Source: Kaftiobacterium sp035693805
Lineage (GTDB): Bacteria; Sysuimicrobiota; Sysuimicrobiia; Sysuimicrobiales; Kaftiobacteriaceae
NCBI GenBank assembly: GCA_035693805.1
Contig: DASSGA010000073.1
Coordinates: 1-38,991, forward strand
DNA: 38,991 bases
Reading direction: 5' to 3'
The notes under the pieces were generated by a model that saw only the letters and a program-made list of their open reading frames with translations, was not told the origin of the DNA and made no database searches. The position numbers and the translations under genes are program-made. Of this stretch, positions 7,903 to 14,663 are shown in pieces (positions within the stretch are counted from its first letter, which is position 1; the number at the start of each line of letters is the position of its first letter).

Positions 7903-9549
7903 ATGGCCAAAGAGATCATCGCGAACATCGATCCACTCGAAACCCGTGTCGCCGTGCTCGACCAGGGCACCCTCGTCAACCTGTACATCGAGCGCGGGGA
8001 GCCGCTGGCCGGCAACATCTACAAGAGCCGCGTGGCGAACGTCCTGCCCGGGATGGAGGCGGCGTTCGTGGACATCGGCCTCGAGCGCAACGCCTTTCTC
8101 CACGTGGGCGACATCCGCTCGCAGCGTCTGGCCGGGGAGGAGGTCGAGGAGTCGTTCGGCAAGGGCGCTATCGCCCAACGCCTGCGCGTCGGTCAGGAGA
8201 TCCTGGTCCAGGTCACCAAGGAGCCGATGGGCACGAAGGGCGCGCGCGTCACGACCTACGTCGCCCTGCCCGCGTACTACGTCGTCCTCATGCCGACGGT
8301 GAACTACGTCGGCGTGAGCCGGCGCATCGAGAACGAACCGGAGCGCAAACGCCTGCGCCAGATGGCCGACCGGCTGCGGCCGAAGGGCATGGGGGTCATC
8401 GTGCGCACCGCGGCCGAGGGCGCGGAGGAAAAGGATCTCACCCAGGACATCCAGTTCCTCCTGCAGGTCTGGAACCGCGTTGAGGAGCGCTCCAAGAGCA
8501 GCCGCGCGCCGGCCCTCGTGTACCAGGACCTACACCTCATCCGCCGCGTCGTGCGGGACCTCTTCACCGACGAGGTGGAGCGTTTCCTGATCGACTCGAA
8601 GGAGGAGTTCCAGCGCGTCCAGGACCTGCTCGGGTCGTTCGCGCCGCAGCTCAAGCCGCGCGTGCATCTCTATCGCGGGGAGACCTCGGTCTTCGAGCAC
8701 ACCGGCGTGGAGCGCGAGCTCGAGAAGGCCCTCCGCCGCAAGGTCTGGCTGAAGTCGGGCGGCTACATCGTGGTGGACCGCACCGAGGCGCTCACGATCA
8801 TGGACGTGAACACCGGGAAGTACGTGGGGAAGACGGACCTGGCCAGCACGATCCTGCGCACCAACCTCGAGGCCGTGGAGGAGACCATCCGCCAGATCAT
8901 GCTCCGTGACATCGGCGGGATCATCCTCGTCGACTTCATCGATATGGAGAGCGAGTCGCACCGCAAGAAGGTCATGGCCGCACTCCACGAGGCGGTGCGG
9001 CGCGACCGCTCCAAGGTCCACATCATCGACATGACCGGCCTGGGGGTTGTCGAGATCACGCGCAAGCGCATGTACCAGGATCTCGAAGAGGTCATGCGCG
9101 AGCCCTGCCCGTACTGCGAGGGGCGGGGGCGCGTGCTCTCCGCGGAGACGATGGCCCTGCGCGTGCGCCGCGAGCTGCGCCGGCTGCTGCGGGCCGCCAA
9201 GGGCAAAGCCATGCTGCTTGAGGTGCACCCGGAGGTGCACCAGCGGCTGACCGACGGCGGCGACGGATGGCTGCGCCAGCTGGAGAGCCAGACCGGCAAG
9301 AGCGTGCGGTTGCGCGGTCGGGACGGGCTGCACGTGGAGCGGATGCGGGTCGTCGAATCGGACGCCGTTGAGGCGCTCGACCAAGCGGCGCGCGAAGGGC
9401 AGCGCGAGCAACTCTTTTGGATCGACCACGAGCCCTCCGACGCCGTGGGGCTCACCGAGCCGGACGAAGAGCAGGAGGTGGCGCTCGCCGCCCCGGGCCG
9501 GCGGGACGGTCTCCTCACGCGGCTGCGGCGATTGCTCGGTGGAACGTGA
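7903..9549 (+). CDS. rng: Ribonuclease G/E family endoribonuclease
   Basis: This Mg-dependent single-strand endoribonuclease processes rRNA and decays mRNA. The 548-residue length matches RNase G, with no long RNase E scaffold tail. Visible parts are the S1 domain (residues 38-125, NIYKSRVANVLPGMEAAFVDIG), catalytic aspartates Asp301 (DVNTG) and Asp344 (DFIDM), and the Zn-link CPYC (402-405). The product starts MAKEIIANIDPLETR as family members do. The gene sits between the elongation genes and rplU, as in many Terrabacteria. The rplU promoter lies in its last codons. Confidence 0.95.
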   Translation: MAKEIIANIDPLETRVAVLDQGTLVNLYIERGEPLAGNIYKSRVANVLPGMEAAFVDIGLERNAFLHVGDIRSQRLAGEEVEESFGKGAIAQRLRVGQEILVQVTKEPMGTKGARVTTYVALPAYYVVLMPTVNYVGVSRRIENEPERKRLRQMADRLRPKGMGVIVRTAAEGAEEKDLTQDIQFLLQVWNRVEERSKSSRAPALVYQDLHLIRRVVRDLFTDEVERFLIDSKEEFQRVQDLLGSFAPQLKPRVHLYRGETSVFEHTGVERELEKALRRKVWLKSGGYIVVDRTEALTIMDVNTGKYVGKTDLASTILRTNLEAVEETIRQIMLRDIGGIILVDFIDMESESHRKKVMAALHEAVRRDRSKVHIIDMTGLGVVEITRKRMYQDLEEVMREPCPYCEGRGRVLSAETMALRVRRELRRLLRAAKGKAMLLEVHPEVHQRLTDGGDGWLRQLESQTGKSVRLRGRDGLHVERMRVVESDAVEALDQAAREGQREQLFWIDHEPSDAVGLTEPDEEQEVALAAPGRRDGLLTRLRRLLGGT

Positions 9550-9560
9550 TGTGATAGAAT
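9532..9560 (+). promoter_or_regulatory. Sigma70-type promoter of rplU-rpmA
   Basis: TTGCTC (9532-9537) and TAGAAT (9555-9560) are separated by 17 bases. The -35 lies inside the last codons of rng. Transcription would start near 9567, just before the long hairpin of the rplU leader. Confidence 0.6.
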
Positions 9561-9571
9561 GCCACGCGTCC

Positions 9572-9603
9572 GCCCCCGTGCCGCCGTGATGCGGCGCGGG
9601 GGC
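9572..9603 (+). promoter_or_regulatory. 13-bp hairpin in the rplU leader
   Basis: Positions 9572-9584 pair with 9591-9603 without a mismatch (one G-U pair), closing a six-base loop. The stem lies directly after the predicted transcription start and 40 bases before the rplU ATG. There is no T tract, so it is more likely a 5' leader element than a terminator for rng. Whether it is a ribosomal-protein L21 autoregulatory leader cannot be told from the stem alone. Confidence 0.5.
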
Positions 9604-9642
9604 TATTGAGCCCTGGAGTGGTTGAGGTCAGGAGCGATTGTC

Positions 9643-9954
9643 ATGTACGCAGTGATCGAGAGCGGCGGGAAGCAGTACCGCGTGGAAGAAGGCGCGACGC
9701 TGCGGGTGGAGCTCCTGGAGGCGACACCTGGGGCGGAAGTGACCCTGGACCGGGTCTTGTACGTGTCTGACGGCGAGAAGGTCACCGTGGGGGCGCCCCT
9801 CGTGAAGGGCGCGGCCGTGCGGGCCACGGTGCTCGGCCACGACCGGGCGAAGAAGATCATCGTCTTCAAGTACAAGTCGAAAGCGCACTACCGCCGGAAG
9901 CAGGGGCATCGCCAGCACTTCACGGCCCTGCGCATCGACAAGATCACGCTGTAA
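9643..9954 (+). CDS. rplU: 50S ribosomal protein L21
   Basis: This 103-residue L21 binds 23S rRNA with L20. The typical start MYAVIESGGKQYRVEEG and the C-terminal RNA-binding block (KYKSKAHYRRKQGHRQ) are present. ATG 9643 is chosen over an upstream in-frame TTG because the protein then begins exactly like other L21 sequences. rpmA follows 13 bases later. The Prp protease gene (ysxB) that lies between the two in many Firmicutes is absent. Confidence 0.97.
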   Translation: MYAVIESGGKQYRVEEGATLRVELLEATPGAEVTLDRVLYVSDGEKVTVGAPLVKGAAVRATVLGHDRAKKIIVFKYKSKAHYRRKQGHRQHFTALRIDKITL

Positions 9955-9967
9955 CCGAGGGCAGGCC

Positions 9968-10228
9968 ATGGCGCACAAGAAAGGCATGGGATCGTCCCGC
10001 AACGGGCGGGACAGCAAGAGTAAACGGCTGGGCGTGAAGGCGTACGCCGGCGCGCAGGTCACGGCCGGCAGCGTGCTCATCCGCCAGCGCGGCACGAAGG
10101 TGCAGCCGGGAACGAATGTCGGCATCGGCCGCGACTTCACCCTGTTCGCGCTGGTCGGCGGCCGGGTGGCCTTCGAGCGCCGCGGGCGCGATGGCAAGCA
10201 GGTGAGCGTCTATCCCGTGCAGGCGTAG
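9968..10228 (+). CDS. rpmA: 50S ribosomal protein L27
   Basis: This 86-residue L27, whose N-terminal tail reaches the peptidyl-transferase centre, begins MAHKKGMGSSRNGRDS. It therefore lacks the cleavable Firmicutes extension, consistent with the missing Prp protease gene. The body motif VLIRQRGTKVQPGTNVGIGRD is characteristic (given here only in part: QRGTK, PGTNVG). It is co-transcribed with rplU and followed by a hairpin. Confidence 0.97.
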   Translation: MAHKKGMGSSRNGRDSKSKRLGVKAYAGAQVTAGSVLIRQRGTKVQPGTNVGIGRDFTLFALVGGRVAFERRGRDGKQVSVYPVQA

Positions 10229-10259
10229 CACGCGGCTTTCATAGGTCCGATGTGATCTG

Positions 10260-10299
10260 AGGGCTCGACGCCGCACCCGCGGGTCGAGCCTTCTGTGTT
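10260..10299 (+). terminator. Hairpin after rpmA
   Basis: GGCTCGA (10262-10268) pairs with TCGAGCC (10284-10290) across a GC-rich loop, followed by TTCTGTGTTC. The T-rich tail is weak, but the stem is well placed to end the rplU-rpmA transcript just before obg. Confidence 0.6.
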
Positions 10300-10321
10300 C
10301 CGGCTCGGGCGGTCAGCGGCC

Positions 10322-11371
10322 ATGTTCATCGATCGCGCGGTCATCTACGTCAAAGGCGGCGACGGCGGCAACGGCGTCGTCAGCTTCCGCCGGGAGAAGT
10401 TCATCCCGAAGGGCGGTCCGGATGGGGGAGACGGCGGCCACGGGGGGGACGTCATCCTCGTCGCCGACGAGGGCCTCAGCACGCTGCTGGACTTCCAGCA
10501 CCGCCGCCACTTCCGCGCCCAGCGGGGGACCCACGGCCAGGGGGCCAAGCGGCACGGCAAGCGGGGCGGGCCGCTGATCGTCCCCGTGCCTGTCGGCACG
10601 GTCGTCCGGGACGCCCAGACCCGGGATGTCCTCGGCGACCTCGTGCAGCACGGTCAGCGAGTGGTCGTGGCCCGCGGCGGCCGGGGCGGGCGGGGCAACG
10701 CGCGGTTCGCCACCCCGACCCATCGCGTTCCCCGCAAAGCCGAGCCGGGCGGGCTGGGGGAGGAGCGCACGGTCGAGGTTGAGCTCAAGCTCATCGCCGA
10801 CGTCGGCCTCGTCGGCTTCCCCAACGCCGGCAAGTCCACGCTCCTGAGAGCTGTCTCCGCGGCGCGGCCCAAGATCGCGGACTACCCGTTCACGACGACC
10901 GAGCCGTACCTCGGCGTCGCGGGCCTGCCCGACGGACGGAGCTTCGTCCTGGCCGACGTCCCGGGATTGATCGAAGGAGCGCATCAGGGCGCGGGCCTCG
11001 GGCACACGTTCCTCCGCCACATCGCGCGTACGCGCGTGCTGATCCACCTCGTCGACCTGGCCGCACCGGCCGGGGATCCCGTCGCCAACTTCGAGGCGGT
11101 CAACGCCGAACTCCGGCTGTACGACCCGGCGCTGGGGCAGCGGCCAATGCTCGTCGCGCTCAACAAGATCGATCAACCCGAGGCCCGGATACGGCTGGCC
11201 GACGTCGCCGCGACCCTGCAGCGGATGGGGTTCCGGACGTTTCCGATCTCGGGAGCGACCGGGGAGGGCGTCGAAGCCCTCCTGTATGCGGCCGCGGACC
11301 TGTTGGCGGGAGTCCGCGAGCGAGCCGAGCCGGTCGGGCAGCCGGTGACACCCGAGTCCTCGGCGCCGTAG
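10322..11371 (+). CDS. obg: GTPase Obg/CgtA
   Basis: Obg is an essential GTPase acting in 50S assembly and stress signalling. The 349-residue product has the Gly-rich Obg fold (residues 1-158, GGDGGNGVVSFRREKF, GPDGGDGGHGGDV). The G domain follows with G1 GFPNAGKSTLL, G3 DVPGLIEGA and G4 NKID. It stops soon after the G domain, so the C-terminal OCT domain of Firmicutes Obg is missing. ATG 10322 is preferred to the upstream in-frame start at 10295, which lies in the terminator tail. nadD and rsfS follow closely, a conserved ribosome-linked cluster. Confidence 0.95.
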   Translation: MFIDRAVIYVKGGDGGNGVVSFRREKFIPKGGPDGGDGGHGGDVILVADEGLSTLLDFQHRRHFRAQRGTHGQGAKRHGKRGGPLIVPVPVGTVVRDAQTRDVLGDLVQHGQRVVVARGGRGGRGNARFATPTHRVPRKAEPGGLGEERTVEVELKLIADVGLVGFPNAGKSTLLRAVSAARPKIADYPFTTTEPYLGVAGLPDGRSFVLADVPGLIEGAHQGAGLGHTFLRHIARTRVLIHLVDLAAPAGDPVANFEAVNAELRLYDPALGQRPMLVALNKIDQPEARIRLADVAATLQRMGFRTFPISGATGEGVEALLYAAADLLAGVRERAEPVGQPVTPESSAP

Positions 11372-11391
11372 TCGCAGACAAGGAGGGGGCA

Positions 11392-12021
11392 GTGGCGCGA
11401 GTCGGCATCATGGGCGGGACGTTCGATCCGGTGCACCACGGTCACCTGGTCACGGCCGAGGAGGCCCGCGTCCAGTTCACGCTGGAGCACGTGTACTTCG
11501 TGCCCAACCGGTACCCGCCCCACAAGCAGCTCGACCAGGTCACCGACCCCGAACACCGGTTCCGGATGACGAGCCTGGCTGTGCGGACCAATCCCCGCTT
11601 CTCCGTCTCGCGCCTCGAGATCGACCGGAGGGGCCCATCTTACACGATCGACACGCTGCTGGCGCTGCGCGCCGAGCACAACGCGCGCGACCTCTACTAC
11701 ATCACCGGCGCCGACGCCATCCTCCAGATCGTCCGCGGGGAATGGGAGCGGTCCCCCGAGCTGCTCACGTTGTGCCAGTTCATCGCGGCGAGCCGCCCCG
11801 GGTTTCCGATCGATGTCCATGACCTCCGGCGCTACAACGTGACCCGGCAGCATCTCGACAACCTGCACGTGATGGAGATTCCCGCGCTGTCCATCTCCTC
11901 GACGGACATCCGGCGCCGCGTCGCCGAGGGGCGCCCCATCCGCTACCTGCTGCCCGACGAAGTGGCGGCGTACATCGCCGAGCAGGGCCTGTATCGTCCG
12001 CCCGTTAGGTCCCTGCAGTGA
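11392..12021 (+). CDS. nadD: Nicotinate-nucleotide adenylyltransferase
   Basis: The enzyme adenylates nicotinate mononucleotide with ATP to give deamido-NAD in NAD synthesis. The 209-residue protein shows the nucleotidyltransferase motif GGTFDPVHHGHL (residues 5-16), the substrate loop PPHKQ and the C-terminal ISSTDIRRR signature. The start is GTG 11392, behind a perfect AAGGAGGGGG. Its stop overlaps the rsfS GTG. Confidence 0.95.
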   Translation: MARVGIMGGTFDPVHHGHLVTAEEARVQFTLEHVYFVPNRYPPHKQLDQVTDPEHRFRMTSLAVRTNPRFSVSRLEIDRRGPSYTIDTLLALRAEHNARDLYYITGADAILQIVRGEWERSPELLTLCQFIAASRPGFPIDVHDLRRYNVTRQHLDNLHVMEIPALSISSTDIRRRVAEGRPIRYLLPDEVAAYIAEQGLYRPPVRSLQ

Positions 12022-12359
12022 AATCGGCGCGCCAGCTAGCCCTGGTCGCAGCCGAGGCGATGGATGCGAAGAAAGCCGACAACGTCGTCGTGCTCGACCT
12101 GCGCCGGCACACCCCCGTTGCCGACTACTTCGTGATCGGCTCGGCGGAGACGATGGTGCAGTTGCGGGCCGTGAGCGAAGGGGTGGAAGAGGCCCTGACC
12201 GAGGAGGGGGTTCGGCTGCTCGGCCGGGAAGGCCACGCGCGCGCGCGGTGGATCCTGCTGGATTTCGGGCCCGTGGTCGTGCACGTCTTCGGCCCGGACG
12301 CCCGCCGCCTGTACAGTCTCGAGCGGCTCTGGGCCGACGCGCCGATCGTCGACTGGTGA
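12018..12359 (+). CDS. rsfS: Ribosomal silencing factor RsfS
   Basis: RsfS binds L14 on the 50S subunit and blocks 30S joining during starvation. This 113-residue member has the family phrases KKADNVVVLDLR, VADYFVIGSAET and the C-terminal VVVHVFGPDARRLYSLERLW with the usual W near the end. GTG 12018 overlaps the nadD stop, and its own stop overlaps the ATG of the GNAT gene. Three genes are therefore coupled end to end. Confidence 0.95.
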   Translation: MKSARQLALVAAEAMDAKKADNVVVLDLRRHTPVADYFVIGSAETMVQLRAVSEGVEEALTEEGVRLLGREGHARARWILLDFGPVVVHVFGPDARRLYSLERLWADAPIVDW

Positions 12360-13240
12360 TGGCCTCCCCGAAGCTGGTCTTTCGCCCCGCAGAACCCGCC
12401 GACGTCGCCGCGCTGGTCAGCCTCTACGACCGCCACTATTGCGGCGGCTACTCGGCTTGTTTCGATCGCTACGGCCCGGCGACGCCGCAGAACTTCTGGT
12501 GGGTGCAGTCCGAGAAGTCGGTGACCGTCGTCGAGCTGAACCGGCACCCGGTCGGCCTCGTCATCCTCGGGCGATCGGGCAAGCGGTTCCTTGCGGAGGA
12601 AGTACTCCTCGACGCGGTGCCGGAAGGGGGCGATCCTCCGCTTCGCCAGCTGCACGACTGGCTCACGGCGCGTTTCCAGCAGGAGCGACAGGACGTCCTC
12701 ACGATGCGATGCGCGGAGATCAACGCCGCGGCCCTCGCCATCGCACGGTCATTCGGATTCACGTTCGGGAACGCACTGCTGGTCGCCACGAGTAGGGCCC
12801 CAGGCGGTAGCGGGGCGGCGGGGGCCGGCAGTGCGCCGGAGGGTTATCACATCCGCCGGGCCGCGCAGGCTGACGGGAAGCACATCGCGCGCCTGCACGA
12901 GGAGACGATCGGGCACGCGCTGCGGAGCAGCGATTTGGACGCTCTCTGGCGCCAGCCCGACGTTCGGGTCATGCTGGCAGAGCGGGAGAAGTTTCCCGTA
13001 GGCCTGCTGATCGCGCAGGTCAGAGACGGCGCGGGCCGATGGACGGTCGGTGTTCGGGAGGGCCACCGGGGCCGGGGCATCGGACGCACGCTCGCGCATG
13101 CGGCCCATCAGTTCTTCCAGGCCAAGCGCGTCCCGTCCATGACGACGTACTGGGGCACGGATGTCGCCGCAGCGGGCTTCATCCGCGCGCTCGGGGCCCG
13201 GACCGAGCGGACGTACCTCTACTTCGAGCGGGCGCTGTAG
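12359..13240 (+). CDS. Tandem GNAT-domain N-acetyltransferase-like protein
   Basis: This 293-residue protein comprises two GNAT folds. The N-terminal copy (about residues 1-145) has a recognisable beginning (FRPAEPADVAALVSLYDRHY) and the LAIARSFGF-type C-terminal helix, but a poor acetyl-CoA loop. The C-terminal copy (about 160-293) has a good loop, REGHRGRGIGR, and a following AAAGFIRALGA segment. The first copy may thus be structural and the second catalytic. The substrate is unknown. ATG 12359 overlaps the rsfS stop codon; an ORF opening farther upstream inside rsfS is not supported. Confidence 0.8.
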   Translation: MASPKLVFRPAEPADVAALVSLYDRHYCGGYSACFDRYGPATPQNFWWVQSEKSVTVVELNRHPVGLVILGRSGKRFLAEEVLLDAVPEGGDPPLRQLHDWLTARFQQERQDVLTMRCAEINAAALAIARSFGFTFGNALLVATSRAPGGSGAAGAGSAPEGYHIRRAAQADGKHIARLHEETIGHALRSSDLDALWRQPDVRVMLAEREKFPVGLLIAQVRDGAGRWTVGVREGHRGRGIGRTLAHAAHQFFQAKRVPSMTTYWGTDVAAAGFIRALGARTERTYLYFERAL

Positions 13241-13319
13241 TCAAGTGGCGGCGCCCGGAGGTCCTGTTGGCTCGGGGCTGCCCCGGTCCGGTGGTAGTGC
13301 ACCCGGACGATCGGTCGAG

Positions 13320-14170
13320 ACCGGCGCATCCCCGACGGGGGGCCTTCCGACCGAGATACAGGTTGGCTTCATAGTTATTGTGCGCACGGCACCGGAGCTG
13401 GATGTTGCCGGCGGTGGCCTGTCCAGCAGTCGCCGCGAACTTCTGCTTCGTCAGATCCGTGAGCAGCGCCGTCAGAGCGCGCGTTCCAGGATCTTCCCCA
13501 CATCCCCATCCGGTATCTGGTGCCGCAGGAGATCCCGGGCCGCGCGCAGCCTCGCCTGCATCTCGGCACTCGCCGTGAACTGCACCCTGTAGCATTGCGG
13601 GGCCAGCGGGGTGATGGTGCTCCTGTGCGCAGCCGCAGGTCCCGCGGTGACAGGGTGGCCCGGGGCCGGCGGCGAGCCATGCGCCATGTTCGGCAGGCTG
13701 CGCATGGACGAGCGGACCGGGGGCCGGGGTCGCAGCTGCGCGACGAGTTCTTCGACCTGACGCCGGCTCTTGTGCCTGACCGCCGTGAGGAGTTCACGAT
13801 GGTTGCATGTAGTGAGCTCGGGGGCGAGCAGCGTGATCGTCGTCAGGTTGACCGCCCCCTCGCCGAGCAGATCGAGGATGACTGGATACCGCCGAGCCGC
13901 CTGGATGCGACCGTACGCGGCGTGCTCGGAGAGGTGAAGGACCTGCGTGAGGTAGGTGAAGAGGGACGAGCATCCTTCGGCGAGGTACAGCTGTCGCTCG
14001 TCCAGGACGGACAGGTGGACGATCAGCACGGCGGTGGCGCGCCGCTCGTGGTCGGCCAGCTCTCTGACACGCGCGATAAGCTCGTGATTGGAGAGCCCTC
14101 GAGCACACGACATCATCCCCCGACTCGTGGACATGGTCTCCGTGCTCGCAAACGCCGCTTCTGTGCTCAT
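13320..14170 (-). pseudogene. Decayed HNH endonuclease gene (DUF222/HNH-type, frameshift and internal deletion)
   Basis: The minus strand encodes an opening that matches a widespread family of HNH proteins. It runs from ATG 14170 with LSNHELIARV, LYLAEGCSSLFTYLTQVLHLSEHAAYGRI and the later RYPVILDLLGEGAVNLTTI (here in parts). The reading frame stops at TGA 13472 after ILERAL. The protein then continues in another frame with TALLTDLTKQKFA and, after a jump, NIQLRCRAHNNYEANLYLGR (about 13340-13475), the normal C-terminal end of this family. A one- or two-base frameshift near 13474 and loss of about 50 codons remove the HNH catalytic histidines. A nuclease remnant is inferred; no inverted repeats or partner genes were seen. 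Confidence 0.75.
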
Positions 14171-14252
14171 GACTATCCATGATGGTGATCTGGCGCCTGC
14201 GCACAATGAACCACACGGGCTGCTCGGCCCATCCACGGAGGGACCGCGTCGA

Positions 14253-14282
14253 TTGACGGATCTCGGGAGCCGTCGGTATAAT
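14253..14282 (+). promoter_or_regulatory. Strong sigma70-type promoter of the T-box/tRNA-Ala/aminotransferase/leuS operon
   Basis: TTGACG (14253-14258) and a perfect TATAAT (14277-14282) are separated by 18 bases. Transcription would begin near 14289, a few bases before stem I of the T-box. It is the only good promoter seen before the tRNA-Ala gene, so it probably drives that tRNA as well. Confidence 0.85.
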
Positions 14283-14466
14283 GACAGGGTCTGAAACGCG
14301 ATGAGCGGAAGCAGTAGGCTGGTGCTCGGGATGGAGCGAGCCGGTGGAGAGGGTGGAACGACCGGCGCCAGGAGTCAGCCGAACTCGTCCGCGAGCAGCA
14401 GGCCCGACCGCGCAGGGGCGTCTGGCGCGCAGGGCCGCCGTCCTCACACGATACGTGAGTTGAGCG

Positions 14467-14561
14467 GATAGCGAATGGGGCTGTAGCTCAGCGGGAGAGC
14501 GCCCGCTTGGCGTGCGGGAGGTCGAGGGTTCAATTCCCTCCAGCTCCACCAGATCGCTATC
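14467..14561 (+). repeat. 8-bp inverted repeat clamping the tRNA-Ala gene inside the T-box leader
   Basis: GATAGCGA (14467-14474) and TCGCTATC (14554-14561) are perfect complements standing two bases on either side of the 75-nt tRNA. In the transcript they would close a stem beneath the tRNA cloverleaf, presenting the tRNA as a side domain exactly where stem III of a T-box normally lies. Confidence 0.8.
14477..14551 (+). tRNA. tRNA-Ala (anticodon GGC)
   Basis: A complete 75-nt cloverleaf is present. The acceptor GGGGCTG/CAGCTCC includes the G3-U70 pair that identifies alanine tRNAs. The D arm is GCTC-AGCGGGA-GAGC and the anticodon stem CCCGC/GCGGG carries loop TTGGCGT (GGC at 14509-14511). 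The T arm is GAGGG-TTCAATT-CCCTC, with discriminator A and an encoded CCA at 14549-14551. Nothing suggests decay. It reads GCC and GCU codons, abundant in this GC-rich genome. It lies inside a T-box leader, upstream of its terminator, so it should be transcribed whatever the leucine state and released by RNase P and 3' processing. Confidence 0.97.
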
Positions 14562-14582
14562 ACGTTGGGTGGTACCGCGGAG

Positions 14583-14622
14583 GCCGCCTTCGTCCCAATG
14601 GCGACGGCGGCATTTGTGTTTT
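14583..14622 (+). terminator. T-box regulated intrinsic terminator
   Basis: GCCGCC (14583-14588) pairs with GGCGGC (14606-14611), extended inward with one mismatch, and is followed by ATTTGTGTTTT. Its left arm overlaps bases 14584-14587 that pair with GCGG 14577-14580 in the antiterminator. The two structures therefore exclude each other, as in a transcription-attenuation T-box. Confidence 0.8.
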
Positions 14623-14663
14623 CACCGGCGATCTGCTCGTTCATCAACGACGGGGGGATGGCG

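Larger units (their letters stand above)
14289..14625 (+). promoter_or_regulatory. Leucine-type T-box riboswitch leader with an embedded tRNA gene
   Basis: T-box leaders sense uncharged tRNA and switch between terminator and antiterminator. Stem I: GCGGA 14305-14309 pairs with TCCGC 14388-14392, and GGCTG 14317-14321 with CAGCC 14376-14380. Between them is an internal loop with AGCAGTA on one side and GAACTCG on the other; CTC 14384-14386 is the leucine specifier. A distal stem (14340-14345 with 14361-14366) closes an apical loop with GGTGG. Stem II: GGCCC 14401-14405/GGGCC 14432-14436 and CGCGC/GCGCG inside. A small hairpin lies at 14443-14459. The place of stem III is taken by tRNA-Ala. Antiterminator: TTGGG 14565-14569 pairs with CCCAA 14594-14598, with the bulge TGGT 14570-14573 that reads an ACCA tRNA end. 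Leucine specificity fits the downstream aminotransferase and two LeuRS genes. Confidence 0.9.

Noticed and set aside
12248..12358. Longer N-terminus for the GNAT protein reaching into rsfS
   Set aside because: It would overlap rsfS by more than 100 bases; ATG 12359 overlaps the rsfS stop in the style of neighbouring genes.
14381..14390. Other T-box specifier readings (AAC for Asn, ACT for Thr, TCG for Ser)
   Set aside because: CTC fits the usual position in the internal loop and the leucine-related genes downstream; the other frames do not match any neighbour.
14565..14663. Earlier starts for the aminotransferase
   Set aside because: They lie within the T-box antiterminator/terminator and add residues not found in IlvE; ATG 14664 has a spaced ribosome binding site.
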